NCBI GenBank assembly: GCA_030272585.1
Contig: BSYQ01000001.1
Location: forward strand, 2,294,001-2,358,000
Reading direction: 5' to 3'
Length of the DNA: 64,000 nucleotides
Source of the DNA: Bryopsis sp. KO-2023
Lineage: Eukaryota; Chlorophyta; Ulvophyceae; Bryopsidales; Bryopsidaceae
The notes below the pieces were generated by a model that was not told the origin of the DNA, did no database searches, and was given only the letters and a program-made list of their open reading frames with translations. Below are positions 50,633 to 62,340 of this stretch, in pieces. How positions within the stretch are numbered: position 1 is the stretch's first letter; every line of letters starts with the position of its first letter. Made by a program: the position numbers and the translations under genes.

Positions 50633-52053
50633 TCAGCAACAATAGCTGGATTCTTGTCTTTCTGGTTGGTTCAATCCCAGCTTTATGCCGGTGGTCCCCT
50701 CTTCCATGAGATTTGGAGTTTCCATGATTTTCAGCACCAACTCCTCGAAAGCTTGCCGGACAGCCACGTTGGTTTTCGCACTGGTCTCCACAAACAAACA
50801 GCCTTGACTTCGAGCGAAATCAGCACCCTCTTCTTTGGTGACCTGGCGGGTGGATTCCTGAAAACACCCAGCCATACATCGTGTTTCCAAACAGAATCAG
50901 GTAAAACATGAAGGATCCGTGAAGCAATCGTGAACAAAAATCGAGAACAGCATGCAATGATCACTTCCTCTCAGGCTGACTGTGGAAATCTCTTTCTTTT
51001 TATCTTGGCAGGGCAAAAAAACCTTTCAACCATCCCAACAACTTCCCCTGGACAACAAAAAATTGTACAGATTTCTGGTGTGAGGGTTTTGCCAGCACAT
51101 GCCATCACTGGGGCAGATGCTTTGTTTCCCACTGATCCCCTCGATAATCCATGCACATCTAAAAAGTGCGTCCCTCCCCCCCTTTTTTTTTCCCTCATCA
51201 CCCACCAGGTCTAGCTTGTTTGCCACCACCATTTTTGCAGCATCTTCAATGGTGCTGTACATTTCCACTTCATTTAGCCAGATGGATGCCAAATCCTCAA
51301 AGGTTTCCCGTCTTGTAACATCATAGACTATCGGACAACAACAGCACTAATTAACCTTTTTCCCCCTTGAAAATAAATACCCGACCCCAGAAACAATGCT
51401 AGGAAAAGCGCATCATTTCAAGGGCGTCTGTTTTTCTGACATTCTTTCTAACAGGAAGCACCAATTTCATAACATATTGAGGAATCCTTGTTCTCATTTT
51501 CTTCTTATATTTTCTCTTAAAATATATATGATGGCCAAAATCTTACACATCCGCAAAACGAATTTTCAATTTCTTTGTTGAGATTTGACGACAGGTTGGC
51601 ATGGCCTCGCACCCACCTACCAAATATGATCCCATGAGCACCTCTGTAGTAGCTACTTGTCAGAGTTCTGAACCTCTCTTGCCCAGCAGTGTCCCATATC
51701 GTCAACTTAACTCGTTTGTTGTTCAGGGTTACATACTTCAGCTTGAAATCCACACCTGATTAATGGAAGAAAACAAAATTCCAAAATTTATGTTGCAAAG
51801 AGCAGAACTTTTTTTTGGGGGGGGGGAGGGGGGGGAGGGGTATTTATACACTCTTTCACCAAAGCAGTTTTTGGAGCTGTTGCACTACGGAGCCGAAGAA
51901 TCACAGAACAGGCGTACCAATCGTCGATGGAGCTCCGTCCTCGAAGCGATCAGTGGTGAAGCGCATCAACAGGCAGCTCTTCCCCACCCCCGAGTCCCCG
52001 ACCAGCAGAATCTTGAACAGGTGGTCATAGTTTTCCGAAGTCGAGAACGCCAT
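50633..52053 (-). CDS. RAB18: Rab18/RabC-family small GTPase
   Basis: Four exons: 52053-51918, 51755-51621, 51327-51206 and 50857-50633 (205 aa, in phase). G1 is GDSGVGKS and G3 is [20 protein letters not shown], which is typical of Rab18 and plant RabC. G4 is NKLD, and G5 is TSAK in [11 protein letters not shown]. The C-terminus SSYCC is a geranylgeranylation signal. The YDVTRRETF stretch and [12 protein letters not shown] tail favour RabC/Rab18 over Rab1 or Rab8. Rab18 works at the ER, lipid droplets and endosome-related membranes. The effector loop ends PSTIGVDFK, as expected. Confidence 0.93.
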
Positions 52054-52699
52054 GTGCACGGTTCACACAAAGGTAGCAGCGTTTCGCCGTGTTGAATCAG
52101 ACTTTTGACAACAGGATGGCTGAGGGGGTGGAGGTGACCCTTGCATCCCCAGAATCGACCCACCCCACGAAAAAATCTACCAGTGTGGGAAGTGTGATAT
52201 TTAGGTAATTGAAATGTGTGTGCCTTGGTGCATCATAAGTTTGGTTTGCTGGATTAGGTTCCTGCTGGAAGGCCTTGAGAAATCTGTTGATGAGTGTTGA
52301 GGGATCCTTTGTGTTGAGTGTTGAATGATATCTGATTGGTGGATGAAATACAGGCGGATGAAATGCAGAAAACGCCACAAGATGTATGTTCGTGGGACTT
52401 CGGGTTGAAGGCTGGGAATTGGTGGAGCATATGTCTCGGTTTTCCAACATCCCCGCAATTCCAACACAAGTTTTGATCAAAGAAATGAGCTCAGCATGAC
52501 TACTGCTGCATTACACTCTCTAGCTACACGTCCAGCAGGTGACATCACAATTATCAAGGCAGACATTAAGGCCTTCCTAAAATTAACCCACAAATTTTTC
52601 CCCTCCCTGGATGGAGATGCACGCCTCCACACTCATTTGACACCCCAAGGTTCATGCGTAGAACAAAAACTTTTTCATGTCCCCTTCCCCCCCGAAGAT
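52054..52699. other. Intergenic between Rab18 start and FolD stop
   Basis: About 650 nt upstream of Rab18; holds its promoter by position. Nothing else seen. Confidence 0.4.
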
Positions 52700-54688
52700 T
52701 CATTTCGTCAAGGGGCCATATCTCGCTGCGAGAATCGTGTTGTGCACCACTCCAGAAATCGTCATTGGACCCACCCCGCCCGGAACTGGGGTGATGGCTG
52801 ATGCAACCTTGGAAACCCCCTTGAAGTCGACATCCCCAACTATCCGAAACGGCCGATCGTCATGAGTTTCATCCAGCCCCTCCTGTTCCCCCAGCCAACC
52901 GTCTTTCGGGACCACGTTTATGCCGATGTCCAAGACGACGGCTCCAGGTTTCACCCAGTCCGCCTTAACGATTTGAGGATGTCCGATGGCTACTATGAGT
53001 ATGTCGGCTGTCCTGGTGATTTTTGGGAGTTCGGAAACGTGGTAATGTTGGGAGAGTTGTGCTAGGGTTTGAGGGTCCAGTGGTTCACATGCCTTCGTTC
53101 GCGGCAGTTCTTTCATTGCATGATCCACACTCCAGCGACCGACAGGGCCGGGCAGCACTGGATTGCACGCCTCAGCAGCCGCCCGCCAACCATCCACCTC
53201 TTCTTTGTGTTCGAATAACCTTTTTCACAAAGCAAAAAGATACAGAAATCAAAATCAAAATTTTGGTGCCCGTACCAAATATCAGCATGGGAATTGAGCC
53301 CAACCTTGCTATCTCCAGCAAAACAGCAAAATTTGAAATTTCTGCAGGGCTTACTTTTTGTAGCTGGGTCCATGACAGACGGTCACAATCGCAGTTCCTC
53401 TGTTTCTCAACAGAACGGAGAGAGGCGTTCCGACGATGTTAGAATCGCCCAGGACCACTGCTGTTTTGTTGGTCAGGTCGATTTTATGGCTTTGCAGTAA
53501 ATTCATGCAACCCAGCGCCGTGCAGGGGACGAAGCGAGGGGAGCGACCTCGCATCAGCATGTGCCTGAAAACTGGACAGAGGCTTATAAAAAAAACATGC
53601 CACATCGTGGAAATCCAGACCATATCTTCATCGATCAGTTTTTCTTTTTTTTTCAGTTATAGCCTCCCTTTCTTTGTGTTCTAAACAGAAACTAGTGGTG
53701 AAATTTTCCACCATGAAGATATTCTATACCACTTTCGCTAGCATCAGAAACAAAATCAACACTTGAAAAGAAAAACCCTAAGAAAACTAAAAACATACCA
53801 ACGTCCACCTCACATTCTGTCCGTTTTACTTTTTCTAAAAATATCATCTTGCAAAATATGTCACGGCGACCCAATCTAAAAGAGAAAGCAAGGTTGAAGG
53901 TGCCGTCCACTTACCCCATGTTCAACGCATGAAACCCATCCACATCTTTCCAAGGGTCAAACGCCTCCATGATCGCTTCTTCATCCAAGTGCTCAGGCAG
54001 GGGCAACTGCACAAGAGCGCCATCGATGGCAGGATTGCTGCAAATTTCCCTCACGCAATTTTCCAGATCTTCTTGGGACACGCTTTCGGGCACTCTGATC
54101 ACCTCTGAATCGATACCAATCTGACATGCAAACATGCACACCACATCCATCCCTTGAATATAACCAATCTGTTAAGAAAATGACCATGCAAAAAACGAAA
54201 CAAAGGATACTTTGTTTCGTGTGGATCTTTCTGTGCTCCATTTCGAGTTTCAATTTATATCTTATTATCAATTAAGGGCTGGCTGTTCATGTCCTACCTT
54301 ACGACAAGTCTCCTCCTTGCGCTGCACGTAGAGCGTCGAGTCGGGTCGCTCCCCGACCAACACCACACTGAGAGACGGGGGCCTGCCAATGGTTCGTTTG
54401 ACCTCTTCCGCGGCTCTTTTCAACTCCAAATTCCATTCTTCCGCCGCCCTGCGACCGTCCAGAATTCTCGCGGAGCCACGCCTTTCGCGATGGTTCGTTC
54501 CCACGGGTTCGAAAGAGTTGTTCGCTAGCGGATCCCGCTGCGCGTTCGAACCACGATGCGCTCGCTCGGTGTCGACTGCTCACGACACAAACAAGTGACG
54601 ACGACAGGGACGTCGACAATGGTGACGACCACGTGACGATACTGATCGACCGAAAAAGTAAGAAATATGAACGACAACGCACCTGCAA
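52700..54688 (-). CDS. FolD-type methylenetetrahydrofolate dehydrogenase / cyclohydrolase
   Basis: One-carbon enzyme interconverting 5,10-methylene-, methenyl- and 10-formyl-tetrahydrofolate. Exons: 54537-54298, 54120-53915, 53564-53355, and a last exon ending at the stop 52702-52700. Motifs: [23 protein letters not shown] with the catalytic YVxxK Lys; [31 protein letters not shown] where PCTPxG is usual; [29 protein letters not shown]. There is no formyl-THF synthetase domain. Two oddities: the usual GRS of the NADP(H) site reads GDS, and the 5' end of the last exon is uncertain (53092 or nearby), so the loop after VTVCHG may be wrong. No Met precedes exon 54537 in frame. A 35-residue targeting-like exon (54688-54584, [16 protein letters not shown]) joins in phase if a 46-nt intron is accepted, which would suggest an organellar isoform. 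Confidence 0.87.
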
Positions 54689-54996
54689 CCTCGCCAGTGG
54701 AAAGAAACCTAGCTTCCAAGTGCAAAAAAAGTCGTCGCGCTTCCAACCGCAAGCCGTTATGCAAGAAAGAGCGCATCAAGGAGCCGGTGGTCGCCATTCG
54801 TTCTTTTCCACTTCATGCAGCCTTTGGAAAACTATTGGCCAACAGAAAGAGGACACAATTGATTAAGGAAGCGAAAGCATGCCACATCAAATCGGGCATT
54901 TCACGTCCAATCAGCCCGACAACCTGCAACCTCGCCCCAAATTTCTCAGCGTGTGTGGAAAATGAGCGAAAAAGGACATCCAAACAACGAACTCTC
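54689..54996. promoter_or_regulatory. Divergent region FolD / NUS1
   Basis: Between the likely FolD start and the likely NUS1 Met at 54997. The NUS1 frame is open from an upstream Met at 54667, so a longer NUS1 N-terminus would fill this region. Confidence 0.4.
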
Positions 54997-56092
54997 ATGG
55001 CGAGCCCTGCGAGCGACAGAGCAAATATCTTACGCCAAACCGCAGCCTGTTGGATCGTGAATCTATTTGTGGTGGTTTGTCGATTGTGGCTAACCCTCCT
55101 TGCTCGGATTGCCCGACTTCTAGTCTCCATTTCTCCCAGCATTTTTGGGAGATTTTTGGTGTTGAAACGTTTTGCTGGCTCCACTGGCTCGGTTTCTTCT
55201 GGATCCAAAACCAAAGAGCCCAAAGCTGTGACGATTGTTCTGGCCGAAACTGATGCTTCCAGGATCGACATTCAAAAGGTTGCTCGGTTGGTCAGATGGT
55301 GCATTGAGGAGAAAATGTGCTATGTGTTCGTTTACGACCCTGCTGGTGAGAGGGAAAAACCCTGGAAGCTGATGCTTGAGCTAGCGCCTGCAGTTTCGTT
55401 AAAGACGTTGAATATACTCCTTCACTGTTGCAAATTGTCATGTGCATTTGTGAGATGTACAATGGAGGGTGACTAATTGATGGATCTGGGCAGGGCATGT
55501 GAAGGCAAACAAAGGAGAGCTCTTGTCTCAGCTGTCGACATCCGCTCCGGATTGGGACTTCTTTGTACAAGCCGGCTGGGAGAAGGCTGGAGCACAGCAT
55601 GGTAGTGGGGGGCACCACCGATTTCTTGTCATTTATCGATCCCTTGCTGATCAAACCTGTGACAGATTATGTGTTGCTCAAACAGGTGCTGCCCCACCTC
55701 CATTTTTCCCTTTGCCTGCCAAGACTGCGATAGTTCATGCTTTGGATGAGGGGAATTCACTGACACCATTAGTAATGGCTGCCAGAAATCCCCAGATTCT
55801 ATCAATACCAAGACACCCAGGGGTCGATGAAAACGGCCTTCCCGATGTATTCTCAGGGCTGTCTCCAGGGCAGCTGAAGGATCTGATATGTGAATTGCTG
55901 GGGAAGTCAGCTGTGTTGGAGCCTGATATTGTATTGGTCGTTGGGAAAGTGTTCACTTTGGCTGGATGCCCACCCTGGCATGCGAGGTTCAGCGAGATCT
56001 ATCATTTGGGGGTGCTGGAGTCTGCTACTCGTCATGAGTTCGACAAGGCGATGACTTCGTATTGGAAAACATATCAGCGGTTCGGGAGCTAG
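54997..56092 (+). CDS. NUS1: NUS1/Nogo-B-receptor-like subunit of dehydrodolichyl diphosphate synthase
   Basis: Non-catalytic partner of cis-prenyltransferase on the ER membrane, needed for dolichol synthesis. Exons 54997-55345, 55494-55601 and 55734-56092 give 271 aa (381 aa from the upstream Met at 54667). A hydrophobic segment (IVNLFVVVCRLWLTLLARIA) near the N-terminus would anchor it. Then come ARLVRWCIEEKMCYVFVYDP, VHALDEGNSLTPLVMAARN, DIVLVVGKVFTLAGCPPWHA and EIYHLGVLESAT. The C-terminal QRFGS contains the RxG motif that NUS1 contributes to the shared active site. The Met at 54997 fits usual family length. Its 3' end is 94 nt from the convergent RsmE gene. Confidence 0.9.
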
Positions 56093-56186
56093 CATGGATT
56101 AAATTTCACCATGGCCCACTGTCAAAGATCCGATATTTAAAAACACTAGTCACTCTTGTGTGAGTGGCTCTCGAGGAATTGTAATT

Positions 56187-57238
56187 TTAGAGAGTGTGGA
56201 AGCGAAATGCTGCGAGCATCCCGATCGCTGCTGTTTCGACTCTCAATCTGTTGGTGCCCAGCCCGACAGGGATTGCACCAGCATTTGTCAGTGCAGCCTT
56301 TTCCTCGTCGGTGAAATCTCCTTCAGGTCCGATGATGAGCAAATCGGAACTCTCGCTACGACACCAAAGCAAAACGGGCGATCAGAAAAGCATCAGGCAC
56401 AATCAATGGAGAAAACAGAGGTCAGGAGGGGGGGGTGGTTACCCATGTTCGTTATCTTTCCCCAGCTGTTCCAATGCATGCAGGACGGGAGGTGCATTTG
56501 CGATTGCAATGAACGATTGGTTGCTTGTGCGGATCAATTGCTCCAGCTGCTCCACACCCATTGGTGATTTGATATCCAAAGCATGCAGGCGGAGGGACTG
56601 TTTCATTGCTGCCTGGGCAACCCTTTCCCATCTGGACTCTCTACCGCTGACCTCCTTCCTGGATGCTCTTCCACCCACAATCTGCAACACCCAAAAGAAA
56701 GTAAACCGCATCCCATCACACACGGCCCTTTTTGGCTTTTTCAACCTCCAGTCATTTTTTAGTACCTGGGATCGGGATGACAACAGTGGAATTAGACTGA
56801 ATGCACCCAGCTCGGTTGCCTTTTCCACCAGCCAATCTCCCCGTCCCCCCTTCAAACCACCACATGCCACTGCCAGTTCCAGCTTTGGACCAACCCAAGG
56901 TTGGATGTGGGGCTCATCGCTGCATTGCACCTGAAAAGCCAAGGATTTGATGAATGCACATTCGCAATTCCACTTCCATCAGTGCATTCTGTGTCGAAGC
57001 AATTCCCAAGAATCGTCGCTGGACTTGCCTTCGTGCAGGATTTGTCAAAGTGAGCGATTTGGCCTTGTGCAACGCCGCCACGACCGTCACACAGCTCCAC
57101 TTTGTCGCCCACCTTCAACCTCAAAACGCGCGTAGCGTGCCTCGTCTCGTCGCTCCCCAAAGACAGGCATTCCCCTTTCACGCTACGCAGAGGCTCGGAA
57201 ACGTAGAACCGAGGCACCTGGACGTTGCCCAGCGTCAT
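56187..57238 (-). CDS. rsmE: RsmE-family 16S rRNA m3U1498 methyltransferase, probably organellar
   Basis: SPOUT-fold enzyme that N3-methylates a uridine in small-subunit rRNA. Four exons: 57238-57029, 56930-56766, 56681-56443 and 56355-56187 (260 aa, in phase). N-terminal PUA-like part: VPRFYVSEPL, DETRHATRVLRLKVGD, VELCDGRGG. Knotted part: LELAVACGGLKGGRGDWLVE, KATELGAFSLIPLLSSRSQ, RWERVAQAAMKQSLR, and the SAM-site signature IIGPEGDFTDEE (usually GPEGGF) followed by VGLGTNRLRVETAAI. No obvious transit peptide precedes PRFYVSEPL. In eukaryotes this bacterial-type enzyme is normally imported into plastids or mitochondria. The first intron starts with GC (AAG|GCAAGT at 57028). Confidence 0.92.
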
Positions 57239-57565
57239 AAAGCCTGTTTCCCGCTAGGTGGCAGCGCTTCAAAAGAACTCAGAGAAGGGATTCGCTCACC
57301 TCCGCCCTGGTGACGCGCCGCACAGCTGTCTTTTGCCAGGTGCGTGGAGTCGCAGTCGGCAGCCTCTTTTGGCCGGTCGTCATGAAGCACTCCCCTTCCA
57401 CGGTCGTCACCAACGATTTTTCATCGCTTTGTCATTCTTGATCGTCAGACATTCAAACACACAAGTTTCTGTATCGCATTTTCCGTTGCGTAAATAGGCA
57501 CGTTCAGTCGTCTCCAACCAAGAAGGACGCGACTTCGATCTACGCTTTTTTGTTCGAGCGTCGCG
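57239..57565. promoter_or_regulatory. Divergent intergenic region RsmE / WDR5-like
   Basis: 327 nt shared by two divergent start codons; both promoters must lie here. No recognisable motif. Confidence 0.4.
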
Positions 57566-59964
57566 ATGGAGGAGGCCGCCTGTGAAGCTTCGCCGCCGGC
57601 AGGTCCGTGCGTCACCCTGGAGCTCAGCTCCAGCTCTGTTGTTGAGTCGAGATTGACTTTCTCGCTTGCATCCGTGCAGCACAAGCCAAGGGCAGGAGTT
57701 CTGAAAAGCGCTCCCGTGAAGAATCCACTTTTGCCTTTGTTCGAGCGATCGAAGGGCACGAGGGAACCGTCTCGACCGTTCGCTTTCAACCGACTTCTGG
57801 GAAGCTTCTGGCGAGCGCATCGGCGGACCGAACTGTTCGTATTTGGGACTGCGAGACAGGAAATCAAACGCAGATACTCAGGGTAAGACCGTGGTTGGTA
57901 AAAAAAGAATGGGGAAGCTGTCGGCGTCGTTTCTTGCCCTGAACGAAATGACGTTTTCAGTTGGAAAAGCGTCACCTTTTTTTCCAACTGTTGTCTTACA
58001 GTTTAAACGAAAGAGTAATGATATGCAAAAAACAAATGAAAAATGAATAACAGCAAATGTGGAGAAAGCTTTTATTTTTATTTTGAAAAAAAAAAAAATA
58101 GCAATGGCTGAACTCACTCAAGAAAATGAAGAAGAAAAAAAACAATCAAAAGGTCAAAAGTCCACATTTGTTGTCTCTTCATTCAACTAGACAATTTTAA
58201 ATAAAGTAACTGTTGGCATAGAACCCATCCTTCCATCGAGTTCAAAACAACCCTGAGTTATTGTTTCCCTGAGTTATTCGTTGTGACCTCATGAAGCAAC
58301 GGTTAAAGGGTGGTGGGGTTACCCGGCGCTCTTTCGGCGGCTCCAGGGACACGAGGCAGGATTGAACGACGTTTCATGGAGGAAAAATGGAGGTGGCGTG
58401 TGCTCTGCTTCGGACGACTCCACGGTCAATGTTTGGAATGTAGAAACTGGGGATGTGGAGCGACGGCTGCAGGGCCACACGAATCTCGTTTTTTCGGCCA
58501 GATGTGGAACTTCCGAAAACTTGGTGGTGAGATATCGAGATATCAAATTGATGAAACAGAAATCAACAATTTCCCAGCAAGAGTGAATAATCGTTTTTCG
58601 CATCTCCACCTCCACTTGCGGTGGTATTGTTTTCCTCCCGAAAACCCGAGGGTGAAAAAGTCACGATTTCAATCCAATTCCGCCTCCATCCATCAAAGTT
58701 GCATTTCCTTCTTTTGGGATTATTTTCCAAAGGTGCTTTTTTTTTGACCTCCACCTCGCTGGTTCTACACAGGTGAGTGGAAGTTTCGACGAAACCGTTA
58801 GGGTGTGGGATATGCGGGTGGAGGAAGCGGTGAGGGTGTTGAATGCGCATTCAGATCCAGTCACATCGGTGGATATCGATCACGAAGATGGGTTGATGGT
58901 CACCGCGTCTTTTGACGGAATGTTGAGGATTTGGGATGTGTCCAATGGCAAGTGCTTGAAGACGATAGTGGAGGCGGGGGATTGCTGTCCGTTGACTTAT
59001 GCCGAATTCACACCCAATGGAAAATTCATGCTGGTCATGCGACTGGATGGAGTCATGTTGCTGGTGGATGCTGATTCGAACCAGGTGACGCTTTGGAAGT
59101 GTTCTTGTGATACTTGATTTAAGGTTGGGGTGGTGTGTTTTGGAGCCATGAAAGAAGATATCAGCATTTCCTTTCAAGAAAAAGAAACACCCAATGTCGG
59201 AAGCGAAAAAAAGGAAGAAAAAGAAATGGATTTTTTTTGGATTAGGAAAAAAATGATCAATTAATAAGAAGGAGAGATGGCAGGGTTCTTTTCCCTCAGG
59301 GCTTTTTTTTATTTTTTAATTTAAAAAGAAACTGTTATGGTTACCCCAGTGTTTAGGTTGGTGCTGTTGAGAAAATCCTGAATAACCCATGATGATTTTT
59401 TTTTCCTGGCGATAACTTTCTTGAACTGAATTTTTTCAAGGAAGAACCGAACAAAACAGGGACGTTCGTTTTCTCAATATCCTGCAGATAAAGAGACGGT
59501 ACCGAGGTCACATCAATGAGAAGTATTGCCTGATTCCAGCAATAACGCGAGTGCCCGGCCCCACCAACAATCGGTGGTTAGTCAGCGGTTCAGAAGATGG
59601 CTCCATTGCTCTGTGGGACGTCCAGAGAAAGAAAAAAAACAAAAAACTGGAGGATCAAGATGGTTGCGTTCAGGTGCATACTAAAACCAAAAGGGGCCCC
59701 ACCGACAAGCTGTTTTTTTTTTCTGTGAGATTCAAGTGGAAGGGACCTCGTTTTTTCGCAGTACGTTTGCTGATCCTAATTTAAGAGCTGGTTGTATTGT
59801 GTGTGCAGGTTTCTCAGAGGATAGGACACAGGGGGGAGTTTCCAGATGGGCATTGTGCACCCGTGACTTGTGTTGATACGAATTCCACCGAAAACTTGGT
59901 AGTGACAGGGTCAGCCAAAGGAGATGCATCCATTCGACTGTGGCAGGAACGATTAGTGGAATGA
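57566..59964 (+). CDS. WDR5/Swd3-like seven-bladed WD40 protein
   Basis: Exons 57566-57602, 57680-57882, 58347-58526, 58773-59084, 59488-59673 and 59809-59964 give 357 aa in phase. The blades track WDR5 closely: GHEGTVSTVRF ... SADRTVRIWD; GHEAGLNDVSW ... SDDSTVNVWN; GHTNLVFSARCGTSENLVVS; GSFDETVRVWDM; AHSDPVTSV ... SFDGMLRIWDVSNGKCLKTI; GHINEKYCLIP ... LVSGSEDGSIALWD; SIRLWQE. WDR5 is the scaffold of COMPASS/MLL histone H3K4 methyltransferases and also occurs in other complexes. The sixth blade is followed by a Lys-rich insertion (QRKKKNKKLEDQDG). The intron at 57603-57679 is only 77 nt. Confidence 0.88.
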
Positions 59965-60449
59965 ATGAGAGGGTTTTGGGTGGGGAAATTTCGGATCATT
60001 CGCAGGAAATGGTTAATTGGGGCTTCTGGCAGGAGGTTTGGAAAATTGTTAGCTGTTTGGACTAGTTAAAATTTTATGGAAATCTTGTTGGGCCCATCAG
60101 AATTAAGAGTGGGTCCCATGTTACTGGCACAATGTGGGGCCAATGTATCTGCGGGTGGAAACTGACCATCAGAAGGGAAAGTTCAACCAACATGTGCATT
60201 TCCTCTGCTGTGGTGTATGTAGAATTAATTTCGACGAAAAAGGCTGGGCTTCTCTGAATGAGCCTTCAAATCGCGGCTGTGTGTGAAACTGTTACGTCTC
60301 GCAATTCTCGATTTTTCCTTCATCGCAACAGCCCCGAGCCCCACCCTTTGGCGGCCCGATTCACCCTTCCGGAAGAGCGCAACTCGGGACTCACTTCACG
60401 GGGTGACCGCCGCAAAAATATTCCAAACCACCCAGAGGAACGGAGAGCG
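59965..60449. other. 3' flank of WDR5-like gene, nothing recognised
   Basis: No gene seen. A short open frame (60258-60464) leads into the repeated module that follows. Confidence 0.35.
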
Positions 60450-60960
60450 GCGACGGAGAGTTAGGACGGTGCCCCCACCCCGGGCTTTCCACTCGGAGGG
60501 ACCCTCCTCCGCACCAAACCCCCCTTTCCCGCCCCGCTAACCCCATTCCCCACACTTTTTCCCCATCCCCTCGAGGAGCCGGCGCCCGAGACTTGGAGAT
60601 GGAAGATCACTGGAGAGCTTTGGTAGAGAGCTCTCCACCCCGCGGAGTTCCTGATCCATGGTAAGTTTCTATTGTCCATCAAGCTTTTTAATATTTGATT
60701 TGTAAAAGCAATATGTTGACCGTTCAGTGGTGTTGTGGGGCAAGGAAGCCTGTCTGTCTCCTTGCCCCACCCAACAGGTGCCCGCCTAACCTCCCCAGAC
60801 CCTGAAGAGAGACCACAAGACAAGACAAGGAGCTATAATAACGGAGGCCCCGTCAGAGCCCGGTGCGCAGGGAGGTCCCCTGGGTGGGAAGCCCAAATTC
60901 TAATGGACAGGACTTTGAATAATTCGATTTGGGGGAGTCCACGGTAGGGGTGGGGGTACC
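60450..60960 (+). repeat. Repeated exon-like module, copy 1
   Basis: Shares order and sequence with 61800-62340: a C-rich block (GGAGGGACC ... CTCCTCC), a possible donor after CATG (CATG|GTAAGT at about 60660), a TTGTGGGG/CCTTGCCCCAC block ending in CAACAG, then GAGCCCCG or CAGAGCCCGG-type sequence. The pair looks like two diverged copies of a spliced unit. No protein family recognised. Confidence 0.6.
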
Positions 60961-61799
60961 GGTGGTATGGTGAAAGAGACAAGGTAATGCAGCAATTGAA
61001 GTTTGTCTCTTCGTTTTTTTTTTGGAATGATGACTCTGTTTTAACCGTTAAAACAAGCAAGCTGAGATGCATTTTTAACTTTGTTTTGTCTGCACCTGGT
61101 ATTGACTTGGATTTGATGAAACCTGATATCCATAGGTGTTTGAGAATGCTCCCTCCGGTTTTCGATGGTGGGAGTGACTAATCCAGCTGGAAGACATGGC
61201 ATCACGGAGCTGTGCTAACCGGAGAAAAAATCTGAACCCTTGGAAGTGGTCCAATCAAGAAGTTCATCAAGTCTGTCATATGAGCGTGCGAGTGCAATCG
61301 TCGCTTTGCTTCGACCCAAGAGACTGACTTGTTCCAGCTCAAGATAACTTAACAGACTTGCGAGGTCAAGGTCAAGTACTGAATCTGCATCGTTACAGTT
61401 TTTGTTTTATTTTTTCTCAAGTCAAGAGGGTTGGGTGTTTTCCCAACAAACAAGTGCGACATTCACTCCATCATACCATATTTCTGCAGGCTTTTTTTTC
61501 TAGCTGCTGTGAACATCAAAATCATCTTCAACGTGTTTGCAAACTGACTGGATCTTCTATCCCAAGGAGACCTGCAGAGTTTTGCGTTGATTCAACGATC
61601 AAGTTTTTGGTTCACTTTCAATGACTTCAATATCTGTTGGCATCAAAGTCTTCCTTATTCAACAATTCTCGGACATGCACCTGGGAATCGAATCAGTTCA
61701 AATCGTATTTATGAAAATCTATTGAACATCAACAAACAAGCTGCTGGTTAGTTAGCCCCCACCCCTGCCATCTGTTTGCAAAACGCCCGGGGTCTTCCT
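60961..61799. other. DNA between the two module copies
   Basis: No gene recognised. Frames are short and AT-rich; it may be intron or spacer of the duplicated unit. Confidence 0.35.
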
Positions 61800-62340
61800 G
61801 CCATCTGTTTGCACAACGCCCAGGGTCTTCCTGCCTGGAGGGACCTCCTCCACACCATGCCCCCCAGTCCCCGCCCCTCTTAACCCCGTGCCCCCTTTTT
61901 TCCCCCAACCCCCCAGTCCAAGCCTGTGCCTGAGCCTGTGCCTGTGCCTGTGCCTCAAGACCGTGGCCAAATCATTGGAGGGCTTCTCTTGAGGACCCCT
62001 CCACCATTTTAAGCTCATGGGCTATGGTATGTAGCTGTCTTGCTGATTTTTTTCTGTTGTGCTTGTTTTTTTTCAATTCTTACGAAAGCAATCTATTGAC
62101 TGTTCACTGGTGTTGTGGGGTGAGGAGGCACTGTGGTCTCCTTGCCCCACGCAACAGGTGCCGTCCAAGCCAAGCCAAGCCAAGCCCGAGCCCGAAGCCC
62201 CCGATGACCCTGAAGCCCGAAGACCGAAGACCGAGTCAAGGAGCTGAAACGGAGCCCCGACAGAGCCCGGTGTGCAGGACTGGTCCCCCGGGCAGGAGAC
62301 CCCCTTCAACGAAAATCAGGGGTGGGGGCAAAGTGGAAAA
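61800..62340 (+). repeat. Repeated exon-like module, copy 2
   Basis: Counterpart of 60450-60960, with a GCCTGT hexamer run (61923-61955), a possible donor ATG|GTATGT at about 62027, an acceptor CAACAG at about 62157, and a run of CAAGC pentamers after it. The downstream frame is Pro/Lys/Arg-rich. Confidence 0.6.

Noticed and set aside
51820-51842. Long G runs (also at 6471-6495 and 24750-24767) as possible signals
   Set aside because: Isolated homopolymers inside introns or intergenic DNA, common in this sequence; no pattern ties them to genes.
54525-54797. Minus-strand ORF with a mitochondrial-like N-terminus antisense to the NUS1 5' region
   Set aside because: It is in a different frame from FolD and reaches a stop without a usable donor; more likely a shadow of the two divergent 5' ends.
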